From contig NZ_JAAGUY010000001.1 of assembly GCF_010868145.1 (NCBI RefSeq), forward strand, positions 186,001-250,000: DNA of 64,000 nt, in the 5' to 3' direction. Below the pieces are notes generated by a model. The model was not told where the DNA came from. It saw only the letters and a list, made by a program, of their open reading frames with translations, and searched no databases. The DNA is from Nocardia cyriacigeorgica. Lineage in GTDB: Bacteria > Actinomycetota > Actinomycetes > Mycobacteriales > Mycobacteriaceae. The translations under genes and the position numbers were made by a program. This document shows, in pieces, positions 10,980 to 21,947 of this stretch (its first letter is position 1; each line of letters opens with the position of its first letter).

Positions 10980-13900
10980 GCACTGACAACGAGGAACGCC
11001 TCACCCGGTACCTGCGGAAGGTCACCGGAGATCTGCGCTCCGCCAACAAGCACATCCAGGACCTCGAGGAGCGGGCGCGGGAACCGATCGCGATCGTCGG
11101 CATGAGCTGCCGCTATCCGGGCGGTGTGGAGAATCCGGCACAGCTGTGGGATCTGGTCGCTTCCGGCACCGATGCGGTGGGCGGATTCCCGACCGACCGT
11201 GGCTGGGATCTGGAGCGGCTGTACGACCCCGATCCGGGAGTCCCGAACACCGTCTACACGCGCGAGGGCGGATTCCTGTATTCGGCCGCCGAGTTCGACG
11301 CGGGCTTCTTCGGTATCGGGCCGCGCGAGGCGGCGGTGATGGATCCGCAGCAGCGGTTGATGCTGGAGGCGTCCTGGGAGGCGATCGAGGATGCGGGCAT
11401 CGATCCGGTGTCGTTGCGCGGCAGCGAGACCGGGGTCTTCACCGGGGTCATCCACCAGCATTACGGTCCGCGTGTAGGGTCCCCGGCTCTGTCGGCCGAG
11501 GCGGAAGGCCACGTCTACATGGGTGTGGCGAACTGTGTGGTTGCGGGGCGGGTCTCCTACACGCTCGGTTTCAAGGGCCCGGCGATGTCGGTGGATACCG
11601 CCTGCTCGTCATCGCTGGTCGCGGTGCATCTGGCGTGTCAGGCATTGCGGCAGGGTGAGGCGACACTGGCGTTGGCCGGTGGTGTCACGGTGATGTCAGA
11701 TCCGGCGCTGCTGATCGCGTTCGCGCGCCAGCAGGGACTCGCACCCGATGCCCGCTGCAAAGCGTTCGCGGCGGCGGCCGACGGCACCGGCTTCGCCGAA
11801 GGGCTCGGGGTGCTGGTGCTGGAGCGGCTGTCGGACGCGCGCAGGCTCGGGCACACGGTGCTCGCCGTCATCCGGGGTAGCGCCGTGAACCAAGATGGTG
11901 CGAGCAAGGGCCTGACCGCACCGAACGGCCCGTCCCAGGAACGCGTGATCGCGCAAGCACTGGCCAGCGCGGGGCTGAGCCCGGCGGACGTGGACGCCGT
12001 CGAGGCGCACGGTACGGGCACCATGCTCGGCGATCCGATCGAGGCGCGGGCGCTGATCTCGGCGTATGGGCGGGAACGGGATACACCGCTGTGGCTCGGT
12101 TCGCTGAAGTCGAATATCGGTCACACGTCGGCTGCTGCCGGTGTGGGTGGTGTGATCAAGATGGTGCAGGCGATGCGGCATGGTGTGTTGCCGAAGACGT
12201 TGCATGTGGATGCGCCGACGCCGCATGTGGATTGGTCGGCGGGTACGGTGCGGTTGCTGACCGAGGCTCAGCCGTGGTCGGCGGGGGAGCGGGTACGCCG
12301 GACCAGCGTGTCCTCGTTCGGCGCCAGCGGCACCAACGCGCATCTCGTACTCGAGGAATCACCCGCTGATCCGGTCGTTGCGGAACAGCAGGGCTCGGAA
12401 GCGGACGCGCCGCGCGCGACAGCGGCGGAACCGCTCACGGTCCGGGGGCCGGGCACCGCGACGCCGGCAACAGTCCAGGATGTCGTGCCATGGCTCGTCT
12501 CGGCGAAATCGGCAGCGGCATTGCGGGCGCAGGCGGATCGCCTGCGGCAGCGGCTGATGAGCGATCCCGACGCCGATATCTGGGATGTGGCGCATACGCT
12601 GTCGACCGCCCGGGCCCGGCTGGACTGGCGCGGTGCGGTGGTGGGCCGCGACCGGGCCGAGCTGGTGGCCGGTCTGGCGGCCCTGGCCGACGAGTCGCCC
12701 GCCGATCGCAGCGGTGTGGTTCGTGGCGTGGTCGGCACCGGCCGCACAGCCTTCCTCTTCACCGGCCAGGGCGCGCAACGGCCGGGGATGGGTCGGGAGC
12801 TGTATGCGGCGTTTCCGGTTTTCGCGGCGGCGCTGGACGAGGTGTGCGCCCAGTTCGACGCGGTGCCGGGCCGGGGCGCTGCACCGTCGTTGCGAGAGGT
12901 GATGTTCGCTGACGATACGGCGTTGCTGGACCGGACGGAGTTCACCCAGCCCGCGCTGTTCGCGTTCGAGGTGGCGCTGTATCGGCTGGTCGAATCGTTC
13001 GGCGTGACCGCCGATGTGCTGCTCGGGCATTCCATCGGTGAACTGGTGGCGGCGTACGTCGCTGGAGTCTGGTCGCTGCCCGATGCCTGTGCCCTGGTGG
13101 CGGCCCGCGGGCGGTTGATGGGGGCCTTGCCCACGGGTGGGGCGATGCTCGCGGTCTCGATCGCCGAGGACGAGGCGAACGCTCTGGTACGCGATCACGA
13201 CGGCCGGGTGTCGGTCGCGGCGGTGAACGGCCCGTCCGCGATCGTGCTGTCGGGCGATACGGAGGTCGTCGATGACATCGAACGGCTGCTCGGCGAGCGC
13301 GGACACAAGACGACGCGGCTGCGGGTCAGCCATGCCTTCCATTCCGCAAGGATGGAACCGATGCTCGCGGAGTTCCGTTCGGTGGCAGCAGGATTGACCT
13401 ATCGGATGCCGACGCTACCGATCATCTCCAACGTGACCGGCGAGCCCGCCGAACAAGAACTGACCGATCCGGAGTACTGGGTGCGCCAGGTCCGCTCGGC
13501 TGTGCGGTTCGCGCCGGGAATCCGGGCACTGACCGACTCCGGCGTGCGCCGCTTCCTTGAACTCGGTCCGGATGCCGTCCTGGCGGCGATGACCCGCCGA
13601 TGCCTGGCCGAGGAACCCGATATCGACGCGCGCTCCGTGGTCGCCGCGACGGCGCGGCGCGGCACCGATGAGTCCACCCAGTTCACCGCCTTCCTGGCCA
13701 CCGCGTTCGCCGCGGGACTCACCGTGGATTGGCGGCCCGTCTTCGAGAGCCGGTCGCCGCAACGCATCGCCCTGCCGACCTATGCGTTCCAGCGTGCGCG
13801 GTACTGGCTGCCTGCCGGCGGCGACCAGGGAGATGTGCGCCGTGCCGGACTGCTCCCGCTCGAACACCCGCTGCTCGGCGCCGCGATCTCGGTCGCGGGC

Positions 13901-16900
13901 AAGGACGAGTGGCTGTTCACCGGAAGCCTCTCCACCCGATCGCAGTCCTGGATCGCCGATCACACGGTCTTCGACGGAGTGCTCTTCCCCGGCACCGGAT
14001 TCGTGGAGCTGGCACTGGCCGTCGGAGCACGGGTGGGCGCCGAGGTCGTCGACGAACTGGTACTGGAATCGCCATTGCGATTGGACGAGGGAGCCGAGGC
14101 CGCCGTTCAGATCCGCGTCGAAGCGCCGGAGGCGGGCGGGCGGCGACGATTCGTCGTCGCGTCGCGGGTAACCGATGCCGGGACCGGCGAGGAATCCGAC
14201 ATCACGCACGCGCACGGCATTCTCGCGCCGGTTGGGGAGATCGACCCGCCCGACACCGGCGCCGAACTCCCGGCACCGGACTATGCCGCCTCCGGTTCAT
14301 CGCTGTACGACGAATTGGCCGCGCTCGGGCTCGGTTACGGACCTGCGTTCCAGGGCGTGCGTCAGCGATGGCAGGACGGTGATGACCTCGTCGCCGAGGT
14401 GAGCATGGCCGCCGACACCGGAACCGACGCCGCTCGGTTCGGTATCCATCCCGCCCTGCTGGACGCCGCCCTGCACGCCGCCGTTCCCGCAATGACCACC
14501 GACCTGCCCCCGGACCACGTGCCGCTGCCGTTCTCGTTCAATGGCGTCCGATTGTTCCGGCCCGGTGCGGCGGCGGTTCGAGTTCGGCTGCGCCGCAACG
14601 GGTCTGACGGCATGCGGCTGGAAACCGTCGACGCGTCCGGTGCGCCGGTTTTGACCGTCGATACATTGCGAGCGCGTCCGGTGAGCAGCCGGGCGCTGCG
14701 CGATGACCGCTCCGCGGACCGCCGTCGGCTCTATGAGATCAGCTGGATACCAGTCGAATCCGGAGCTCGCGGCGGCTCGTCGGCGCGGCGATTCGCCGCC
14801 GCGGGCTCGTCATCGGCGCCTGGGTTCGGCGATACCTACCCGGATCCGGGCGCTGTGCTCGAGGCCATCGCCGAACGCGGTCCCGCCGCAGGCGCCGTCA
14901 GACCTACCGGTTCCGCCGCAGTTGCCGCGACCGCCGCTGCCGTCGCAGACGGTACCGCTACCGATGCCGCCGCCGAACCTTCGCGTTTCGACGCGGTGGT
15001 GTGGTTCGCCGACGAGATCGGCGCGACGGCATCGAGCACCCCCGAGTCGGTGCACAGCAGTGTCCACACGGCGTTGACGATCATTCGCGCATGGCTGCGC
15101 GCCCCCGCCACCCAGGACACCCGGCTGGTCGTCGTGACGCGCGGTGCGGCCGGTCTGCCGGGTGAAACCCCCGCTCCGGCCGCCGCGGCGGCACTGGGAC
15201 TGCTGCGCAGCGCACAGTCGGAGCACCCAGGGCGAATCCTGTTGATCGACAGCGATATCGACAGTGCGGTGACACCCGACGTGGTGTCGGCAGCCCTGGA
15301 CGCCGACGAAGCGCAGTTCGCGGTCCGTGCTGGCGCACTGCTCGTCCCGCGGCTGACCCGATCCGACGCGCCCGCGCCCGCGCCGGACTTCGGGATCGGT
15401 TCCGGCACGGTACTGATCACCGGCGGCACCGGCGGGCTCGGTGCACTGGTGGCCCGACACCTGGCCGAGGCGCACGGTGCGCGTGATCTGGTGCTGGTGT
15501 CCCGGCGCGGCGAACAAGCCGGCGGCGTGGCCGCTCTGGTGGCCGAACTGGCCGAACACGGGGCACGAACGCGGGTGCTCGCATGCGATGTGAGCGATCG
15601 CGCCGCCGTCGCACGCCTGCTCGACGACATCGCCGACGGACCAGGACTGACGGCCGTGGTGCACGCGGCAGGCATCCTCGCCGACGGCACCATCGAAACG
15701 CTCACACCCGACCAGATCGACCGGGTACTCGCCGCCAAGGCCGATGCGGCGCTGCACCTGCACGAGCTCACACTCGATCAGAATCTGTCGGCCTTCATCC
15801 TGTTCTCCTCGATCGCCGGAATCCTCGGCTCGCCCGGCCAGGGCAATTACGCGTCGGCGAACTCGGTGCTCGACGCCTTGGCGCGCCACCGCGCGGCCGC
15901 CGGACTCCCGGTGACATCGGTGGCCTGGGGGCCATGGAGCCCGGCCGGTGGGATGACAGCGGAACTGGGTGCGGCGGACCTGGCACGCCTGTCCCGGATG
16001 GGTGTTCGCCCCTTGGCCCACACCGATGGGCTCGCCCTGTTCGATCTGGCAGTGGGTACGGGCCGGCCGTGCACTGCCGCGATCGATGCCGATACGGCCG
16101 CGTTGTCCGTGCAGGCGCGCGCCGGTCTGCTCGCCCCGCTGCTGCGGGCACTGGTGCCCGCGGCGCGGCGCTCCGAAGGCGGTGGTGACCTCGCCCGGCG
16201 GCTCGCGGCGGCGACGCCGGACAAACACGACGGGATCGTGCTGGCCTTCGTACGCGACCAGGTCGCCGCGGTGCTCGGGCACCCATCGGGCGAATTGATC
16301 GACGCCGACAAGGCATTCAGCGAACTGGGATTCGACTCGCTCGGCGCGGTGGAGTTCCGCAACCGCCTCGCCGAGGCCACCTCCTTGCGGCTGCCCTCCA
16401 CCCTCGCCTTCGACTATCCGACATCGTCGGCACTGGCCGCGTACCTGCGGACCAGGGTCGCCGGTTCCGCGGCGAACACCGGCGGGGTTCGCCGCCGGGC
16501 GCGCGCCGACGAACCGATCGCGATCGTCGGTATGGCCTGCCGTTATCCCGGCGGTGTCGAATCCGCGGACGGGCTGTGGGATCTGGTGTCCTCGGGAACC
16601 GATGCCATCAGCGAATTCCCCGCCGATCGCGACTGGCCGCTGGATCGCCTGTTCCACCCCGACCCCGACCATCCGGGTACCTCCTACGCCCGGGAAGGCG
16701 GATTCCTCACGAACGCGGCCGATTTCGATGCGGCCTTCTTCGGCATCGGCCCACGCGAGGCGATCGCGATGGACCCACAGCAGCGCCTGCTGCTCGAGGT
16801 GTCCTGGGAAGCGCTGGAACATGCCGGTATCGACCCGACCTCGTTGCGGGGCAGCGATACCGGCGTCTACACGGGCGTGATGTACACCGATTACGAGACC

Positions 16901-19900
16901 GTGGCTCGCGCAGCGGGGTCCGAGGTCGAGGGGTATCTGGCGACCGGTGCCGCGAGCAGTGTGGTGTCCGGGCGGGTCGCCTACGCGCTTGGGCTGGAAG
17001 GCCCGGCGCTGACCGTCGATACGGCCTGCTCGTCATCGCTGGTCGCGCTGCACGTGGCCTGTCGCGCCCTGCGGCAGGGAGAGAGTTCGCTCGCGCTGGT
17101 CGGTGGCGCGACAGTGATGTCGACGCCGACCTTGTTCGTGGACTTCTCCCGGCAGCGCGGTTTGGCGCCGGACGGCCGGTCCAAAGCATTCTCCGCATCC
17201 GCCGACGGTGTCGCCTGGTCCGAAGGCGCCGCCGTGCTGGTCGTGGAAAGACTGTCCGACGCACAGCGTTTGGGTCATAACGTGCTCGCCGTTGTGCGTG
17301 GCACCGCTATCAACCAGGACGGCGCGAGCAATGGCCTGACAGCACCGAACGGCCCATCGCAGGAGCGGGTGATCGCGGCGGCGCTGGCCGATGCGGGCCT
17401 GGAACCGGCGCAGGTCGACGTGGTGGAGGCGCACGGCACCGGTACGGCCCTCGGGGATCCGATCGAGGCGCAGGCACTGATCGCCGCCTATGGTCAGAAT
17501 CGGGACCGGCCACTGCGGATAGGTGCGTTGAAATCGAATATCGGCCACACCCAGGCGGCATCGGGTGTCGGCGGTGTGATCAAGATGGTGCAGGCGTTGC
17601 GTCATGAGACCCTGCCGCGAACCCTGCATGTGGATGCGCTGTCACCACATGTGGATTGGTCGGCCGGTGCGGTGCGAGTGCTGACGGAGGCCGAACCGTG
17701 GCCCGCGGGTAGACAGGTGCGGCGTGCGGGCGTGTCGTCGTTCGGGATCAGCGGGACGAACGCCCACGTGATCGTGGAACAGGCTCCGGACCAGATCACC
17801 GAACCCGAACCCGCCACGACCGGCCCGCACCCCGAGGTAGTGCCACTGGTCATATCGGCGAAATCGGAGCATGCCCTGCGCGGGCAGGCGGGCCGATTGC
17901 GGAGCTGGCTGGCCGGGCATCCGGAGGCGGACCCGTGGACGATGGTTCGGACGCTGCTTGACTCGCGGGCGCTGCTGGATCGGCGTGCGGTCGTGGTCGG
18001 CAGCGGGCGCGACGAACTGCTCGCCGGGTTGGCGGCCCTGGCGGCGGGGACCTCGTCGGCGTCGGTGGTGACAGGCGTGCCGCGCATCGGCACGACCGCG
18101 TTCCTGTTCACCGGTCAGGGCGCGCAGCGACAGGGTATGGGCGCGGCGTTGTCGGTCGCATTCCCTGTCTTCGCGGCGGCATTGGACGGGGTGTGCGCGG
18201 AGTTCGATCCATTGCTCGGACGGTCGTTGCGTGCGGTGATGTTCACCGACCCCGAGGATGAATTGGGCCGGACCGAATGGACCCAGCCCGCACTGTTCGC
18301 CTTCGAGGTGGCGATGTTCCGGTTGCTGGCGTCCTTCGGTGCGGCACCGGATGTGCTGGCCGGACATTCCATCGGTGAACTCGCGGCGGCCTACGTCGCG
18401 GGCGTGTGGTCGCTGCCGGACGCATGCGCCCTGGTGGCCGCGCGGGGCAGGCTGATGGGCGCGCTGCCCCCTGGCGGTGCGATGCTGGCCGCGGCGATCA
18501 CCGAGGCCGAGGCGTCGGCGGTCATCGCCGAGTACTACGGCCGGGTATCGCTCGCGGCCGTCAACGGACCCGCGTCGGTGGTGCTCTCCGGTGCCGCGGA
18601 CGCTCTCGCCGAGATCGGCGGGCAACTCACGGATACCGGTCGCAAGAACACCCGGCTCCAGGTGTCACATGCGTTCCACTCCGCCCTGATGGAGCCGATG
18701 TTGGACGAATTCCGTAGCGTGGCAACGGGGTTGACCTATCGGGAGCCGTCGATTCCGATCGTCTCGACTGTTACCGGCGCACCGGCCGGTACCGAGCTGC
18801 TCGACCCGGAGTACTGGGTGGCGCAGGTGCGCGAATGCGTGCGATTCGCACCATCGGTCGACACCCTCAGCGCATCGGGTGTACGGCGATTCGTGGAAGT
18901 CGGCCCGGATGCGGCGCTCGCCGCGATGACTACCGAATGTCTCGCCGAACATTCGGAGGGCGCGGCAAAGTCGATGACAGTGGCATCGTCGCGACGCTCG
19001 ACCGACGAGGTGGTCCAATTCGTCTCGGCCCTCGCACACCTGCTCACCGCGGGTCTGCCGGTAGATCTGCGGCAGCTGGCCGCAGGCCGCGCCACCGGCC
19101 GCGCGCAGCTACCGACCTATGCGTTCCAGCATCAGCGGTTCTGGGTGCGGCCCGCCGCCGAACCGGTGACCGGAACGTTCGGGCATCCGCTCACGGCGAA
19201 TGCGGTGCAGCTCGCGGGCCGCGACGAATGGCTGTTCACGGGCCGGTTCTCGGTACGCACCCAGCCTTGGATCGCCGATCACGCGGTGTTCGGTTCGGTC
19301 GTACTGCCGGGAGCCGCCTTTGTGGAATCGGCGTTGGCCGCGGGCGCGCACCTGGATCTCGACACCGTCGAGGAATTGCTGCTGGAAGCACCACTGGTGC
19401 TCGACGGCACCACTGCGGTCGAACTGCAACTGACCGTCGAAGCGCTCGACGACGAAGGTCGCCGCGCCTTCACGATCCACTCCAGGCCCGCACCGGATTC
19501 CACCGACCCGACCCCTTGGGTGCTGCATGCGCGCGGCGTACTGGCCGCCGCCGCGAACAGCACCCCGGCCCGCCCCGACCCGGCCTGGCCGCCCGCTGAG
19601 GCGGAGCAGCCCGATCACCGATCGCTCTACGATCGCCTGGCCCAGTTGGGATTCGACTACGGTCCCGCCTTCCAGGGCGTGACCGGGATATGGCGGCACG
19701 ACGACCGGACCTTCGCCGAGGTCTCCCTCGATGACGCGGTGCGCGGTTCGGCCGCCGCATTCGGAATGCATCCGGCGTTGCTCGATGCCTGCCTGCACGC
19801 GGGTGTCGAGGAGTTGATCGACGAGCTGCCCGCCGGACAGCTGCCGTTGCCCTTCGCCTTCACCGGCGTCCGGTTGTGGCGTTCGGGCACGGAGGCGGTG

Positions 19901-21925
19901 CGGGTCCGGCTGATCCGCCACAGTGGCGGGCAGCTGGGAATCGAGGCCGTCGACCACTCCGGTTCGCCGGTATTGAGCGTAGACGCGGTCCGCGCTCGCC
20001 CGATCGACGCGGACCTGCTGTCCGGCGCGCGCGCAGCGGGCCGCCGGACGACACCGCTGCATCTGCAATGGATCGAATCGGCGCTGCCCGCCGTCTCGCC
20101 CGGCGCGGCCGGTGTGGTGGCGACCTTGGGTTCGGTCCGGGTCGGCGGTATCGCCCACAGCTACGCCGATACGGCCGAACTCGTTGCGGCAGAGTCGGTT
20201 CCGGACGTGATCATCTGGTCTCTCGCCGATCTGGGGGATATGCCATCACCCGAACGCGCCGCCGCTGTCCGCAGCTCGGTCCGCACGGCGTGGATGGGAC
20301 TGCGGTCCTGGCTGTCCGCCGAGCGGCTGGCGGACACCCGCCTGGTGGTGGCGACCCGCCGCGCGGTGGGGCTGCTGCCCGGTGAATCGGTGGGCCCCGC
20401 CATGGCCGCGGTGGCCGGTCTGGTCCGCTCCGCCCAGTCGGAGCACCCCGGCCGGATCGTGCTGCTCGACCATGACGGCGAACTGTCCGGCGATCTGGTG
20501 CGGAGGGTGCTCGACTCGGCGCAGGCACAGGTGGCTGTCCGCGATACCAGTATGTTCGTGCCGCGGCTGGTCGAGGGCAGGGCTCCCGAGCCCACCGAGC
20601 CGAGCGCGGCATTCGGCAGCGGCACGGTGCTGATCACCGGTGGCACCACTGGTCTCGGCGCGGTGATGGCCCGCCATCTGGTCGCCGCGCACGGTGTGCG
20701 GCATCTACTGCTGGTGTCCCGGCGTGGCCCGGCGACACCGGGCGCGGCGGAACTGGCCGCCGAACTCACCGCCGCCGGAGCCGAAACCCGCGTGGCCGCC
20801 TGCGATATCGGTGACCGGGCGAGTGTCGCGACGGTGCTGGCGTCGATCGGCACCGAACATCCGCTGACGGCGGTGCTGCACTCGGCGGGTCTGGTGGACG
20901 ACGCCACCATCGAGAAGCTGACCCCCGAACAGCTCGATCGCGTTCTCATCCCCAAAGTCGACGGCGCCTCGCATCTAGACGAACTGACTCGCGGCCACGA
21001 TCTCGCGGCCTTCGTCGTGTTCTCCTCGATCGCGGCGATGTTCGGTGCGGCGGGGCAGGGTAACTACGCTGCGGCGAACTCGTACCTCGACGGCCTCGCC
21101 CACGCACGCCGCGCCGAGGGCCTGCCCGCGCTTTCGGTGGTATGGGGCCCGTGGCATCAGGACGTCGGCATGACGGGGGCCCTCGACCGGTCGGCCGTGA
21201 CGCGGCTGGAACGGTCCGGTGTCAAGGTTCTCGACACCGCCGCCGGTGTCGCTTTACTGGACGCCGCACTCGCCGCCGACGAGGCCGTGGCCGCTTGCGT
21301 CGAATTCGACCGGACGGCGCTGTCGGCGCAGGCCAGAGCCGGGCTACTGCCGGAGATGCTCGACGGCCTGGTTCCGGTACGAGCACGCCGGGCCGCTGGC
21401 GCCGGTGCCACCGGCGCCGAACTGGCCGCACGGCTTGCCGCGACGCCGGCCGAAGAGCGCGATGAGCTGCTGCTCGGCCTGGTCCGCGAACACGCCGCTG
21501 CTGTGCTCGGGTACCCATCCGCCGCTGCCATCGATCCCGAAACACCGTTCAATGACATGGGATTCGATTCGCTCGGTAGCGTCGAACTGCGCAACCGGCT
21601 GGCGGAGGCAGCGGGGACGAAGCTGCCATCGACACTGGTGTTCGACTATCCGACCGCGACCACGGTGGCGACATTCCTGCGCTCCCGGCTGGAGGTGGCT
21701 CCGGCGGCCTCCGCCGCCGACGAGCAGATCGCCGCGCTGCGAACACTTTTCGCGAGTCTGTCCGCCACCGGGGACAAGGAACGGCTGGCCGCGCGAATCC
21801 GTGCGACATTGTCCGAAGCCGTGGCGGAACCGGCGCCCGCTGTTCGCAGTGATCGCGCCGCGGTGGAGGCGGCGGGTGTCGATGAGCTCTTTGCGCTCAT
21901 CGACCAGCAGATCACCGCACCGTGA
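10976..21925 (+). CDS. Type I polyketide synthase, two modules (KS-AT-DH-KR-ACP x2)
   Basis: 3649-residue bimodular PKS, translationally coupled to the preceding PKS. The N-terminus has a coiled-coil docking helix (EERLTRYLRKVTGDLRSANK). Module 3: KS about 11070-12360 (Cys at 11603), AT (Ser 13031, HAFH 13331-13342, malonyl type), DH about 13850-14690 (HTVFDGVLFP from 13961, Asp 14462), KR about 15400-15950 (LAD in place of LDD, the second Asp kept), ACP Ser 16337. Module 4: KS about 16510-17785 (Cys 17027), AT (Ser 18368, HAFH 18668-18679), DH about 19170-20010 (HAVFGSVVLP from 19280), KR about 20610-21180 (VDD), ACP Ser 21569. KR catalytic Ser/Tyr/Asn motifs are intact. No ER and no TE. The C-terminal tail ends in DELFALIDQQ, the same kind of docking tail as the preceding PKS, although no PKS gene follows. 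With the previous protein it predicts four successive malonate extensions, each leaving a double bond if all DHs work. Confidence 0.97.
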   Translation: MSTDNEERLTRYLRKVTGDLRSANKHIQDLEERAREPIAIVGMSCRYPGGVENPAQLWDLVASGTDAVGGFPTDRGWDLERLYDPDPGVPNTVYTREGGFLYSAAEFDAGFFGIGPREAAVMDPQQRLMLEASWEAIEDAGIDPVSLRGSETGVFTGVIHQHYGPRVGSPALSAEAEGHVYMGVANCVVAGRVSYTLGFKGPAMSVDTACSSSLVAVHLACQALRQGEATLALAGGVTVMSDPALLIAFARQQGLAPDARCKAFAAAADGTGFAEGLGVLVLERLSDARRLGHTVLAVIRGSAVNQDGASKGLTAPNGPSQERVIAQALASAGLSPADVDAVEAHGTGTMLGDPIEARALISAYGRERDTPLWLGSLKSNIGHTSAAAGVGGVIKMVQAMRHGVLPKTLHVDAPTPHVDWSAGTVRLLTEAQPWSAGERVRRTSVSSFGASGTNAHLVLEESPADPVVAEQQGSEADAPRATAAEPLTVRGPGTATPATVQDVVPWLVSAKSAAALRAQADRLRQRLMSDPDADIWDVAHTLSTARARLDWRGAVVGRDRAELVAGLAALADESPADRSGVVRGVVGTGRTAFLFTGQGAQRPGMGRELYAAFPVFAAALDEVCAQFDAVPGRGAAPSLREVMFADDTALLDRTEFTQPALFAFEVALYRLVESFGVTADVLLGHSIGELVAAYVAGVWSLPDACALVAARGRLMGALPTGGAMLAVSIAEDEANALVRDHDGRVSVAAVNGPSAIVLSGDTEVVDDIERLLGERGHKTTRLRVSHAFHSARMEPMLAEFRSVAAGLTYRMPTLPIISNVTGEPAEQELTDPEYWVRQVRSAVRFAPGIRALTDSGVRRFLELGPDAVLAAMTRRCLAEEPDIDARSVVAATARRGTDESTQFTAFLATAFAAGLTVDWRPVFESRSPQRIALPTYAFQRARYWLPAGGDQGDVRRAGLLPLEHPLLGAAISVAGKDEWLFTGSLSTRSQSWIADHTVFDGVLFPGTGFVELALAVGARVGAEVVDELVLESPLRLDEGAEAAVQIRVEAPEAGGRRRFVVASRVTDAGTGEESDITHAHGILAPVGEIDPPDTGAELPAPDYAASGSSLYDELAALGLGYGPAFQGVRQRWQDGDDLVAEVSMAADTGTDAARFGIHPALLDAALHAAVPAMTTDLPPDHVPLPFSFNGVRLFRPGAAAVRVRLRRNGSDGMRLETVDASGAPVLTVDTLRARPVSSRALRDDRSADRRRLYEISWIPVESGARGGSSARRFAAAGSSSAPGFGDTYPDPGAVLEAIAERGPAAGAVRPTGSAAVAATAAAVADGTATDAAAEPSRFDAVVWFADEIGATASSTPESVHSSVHTALTIIRAWLRAPATQDTRLVVVTRGAAGLPGETPAPAAAAALGLLRSAQSEHPGRILLIDSDIDSAVTPDVVSAALDADEAQFAVRAGALLVPRLTRSDAPAPAPDFGIGSGTVLITGGTGGLGALVARHLAEAHGARDLVLVSRRGEQAGGVAALVAELAEHGARTRVLACDVSDRAAVARLLDDIADGPGLTAVVHAAGILADGTIETLTPDQIDRVLAAKADAALHLHELTLDQNLSAFILFSSIAGILGSPGQGNYASANSVLDALARHRAAAGLPVTSVAWGPWSPAGGMTAELGAADLARLSRMGVRPLAHTDGLALFDLAVGTGRPCTAAIDADTAALSVQARAGLLAPLLRALVPAARRSEGGGDLARRLAAATPDKHDGIVLAFVRDQVAAVLGHPSGELIDADKAFSELGFDSLGAVEFRNRLAEATSLRLPSTLAFDYPTSSALAAYLRTRVAGSAANTGGVRRRARADEPIAIVGMACRYPGGVESADGLWDLVSSGTDAISEFPADRDWPLDRLFHPDPDHPGTSYAREGGFLTNAADFDAAFFGIGPREAIAMDPQQRLLLEVSWEALEHAGIDPTSLRGSDTGVYTGVMYTDYETVARAAGSEVEGYLATGAASSVVSGRVAYALGLEGPALTVDTACSSSLVALHVACRALRQGESSLALVGGATVMSTPTLFVDFSRQRGLAPDGRSKAFSASADGVAWSEGAAVLVVERLSDAQRLGHNVLAVVRGTAINQDGASNGLTAPNGPSQERVIAAALADAGLEPAQVDVVEAHGTGTALGDPIEAQALIAAYGQNRDRPLRIGALKSNIGHTQAASGVGGVIKMVQALRHETLPRTLHVDALSPHVDWSAGAVRVLTEAEPWPAGRQVRRAGVSSFGISGTNAHVIVEQAPDQITEPEPATTGPHPEVVPLVISAKSEHALRGQAGRLRSWLAGHPEADPWTMVRTLLDSRALLDRRAVVVGSGRDELLAGLAALAAGTSSASVVTGVPRIGTTAFLFTGQGAQRQGMGAALSVAFPVFAAALDGVCAEFDPLLGRSLRAVMFTDPEDELGRTEWTQPALFAFEVAMFRLLASFGAAPDVLAGHSIGELAAAYVAGVWSLPDACALVAARGRLMGALPPGGAMLAAAITEAEASAVIAEYYGRVSLAAVNGPASVVLSGAADALAEIGGQLTDTGRKNTRLQVSHAFHSALMEPMLDEFRSVATGLTYREPSIPIVSTVTGAPAGTELLDPEYWVAQVRECVRFAPSVDTLSASGVRRFVEVGPDAALAAMTTECLAEHSEGAAKSMTVASSRRSTDEVVQFVSALAHLLTAGLPVDLRQLAAGRATGRAQLPTYAFQHQRFWVRPAAEPVTGTFGHPLTANAVQLAGRDEWLFTGRFSVRTQPWIADHAVFGSVVLPGAAFVESALAAGAHLDLDTVEELLLEAPLVLDGTTAVELQLTVEALDDEGRRAFTIHSRPAPDSTDPTPWVLHARGVLAAAANSTPARPDPAWPPAEAEQPDHRSLYDRLAQLGFDYGPAFQGVTGIWRHDDRTFAEVSLDDAVRGSAAAFGMHPALLDACLHAGVEELIDELPAGQLPLPFAFTGVRLWRSGTEAVRVRLIRHSGGQLGIEAVDHSGSPVLSVDAVRARPIDADLLSGARAAGRRTTPLHLQWIESALPAVSPGAAGVVATLGSVRVGGIAHSYADTAELVAAESVPDVIIWSLADLGDMPSPERAAAVRSSVRTAWMGLRSWLSAERLADTRLVVATRRAVGLLPGESVGPAMAAVAGLVRSAQSEHPGRIVLLDHDGELSGDLVRRVLDSAQAQVAVRDTSMFVPRLVEGRAPEPTEPSAAFGSGTVLITGGTTGLGAVMARHLVAAHGVRHLLLVSRRGPATPGAAELAAELTAAGAETRVAACDIGDRASVATVLASIGTEHPLTAVLHSAGLVDDATIEKLTPEQLDRVLIPKVDGASHLDELTRGHDLAAFVVFSSIAAMFGAAGQGNYAAANSYLDGLAHARRAEGLPALSVVWGPWHQDVGMTGALDRSAVTRLERSGVKVLDTAAGVALLDAALAADEAVAACVEFDRTALSAQARAGLLPEMLDGLVPVRARRAAGAGATGAELAARLAATPAEERDELLLGLVREHAAAVLGYPSAAAIDPETPFNDMGFDSLGSVELRNRLAEAAGTKLPSTLVFDYPTATTVATFLRSRLEVAPAASAADEQIAALRTLFASLSATGDKERLAARIRATLSEAVAEPAPAVRSDRAAVEAAGVDELFALIDQQITAP
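12095..12292 (+). repeat. Near-identical tract shared by the KS domains of modules 1 and 3 (copy 2)
   Basis: Partner of 1098-1295, offset 10997 bp and in the same orientation. The mismatches seen are one in the SAAAG codons and two in the codon after the conserved PW. Confidence 0.85.
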
Positions 21926-21947
21926 CAACCATCGAGTGAGGAAGAAC

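Noticed and set aside
1..21925. Many long open frames antisense to or in alternative frames of the PKS genes
   Set aside because: High-GC codon use produces long shadow frames; they lack motifs and the PKS reading frame is certain.
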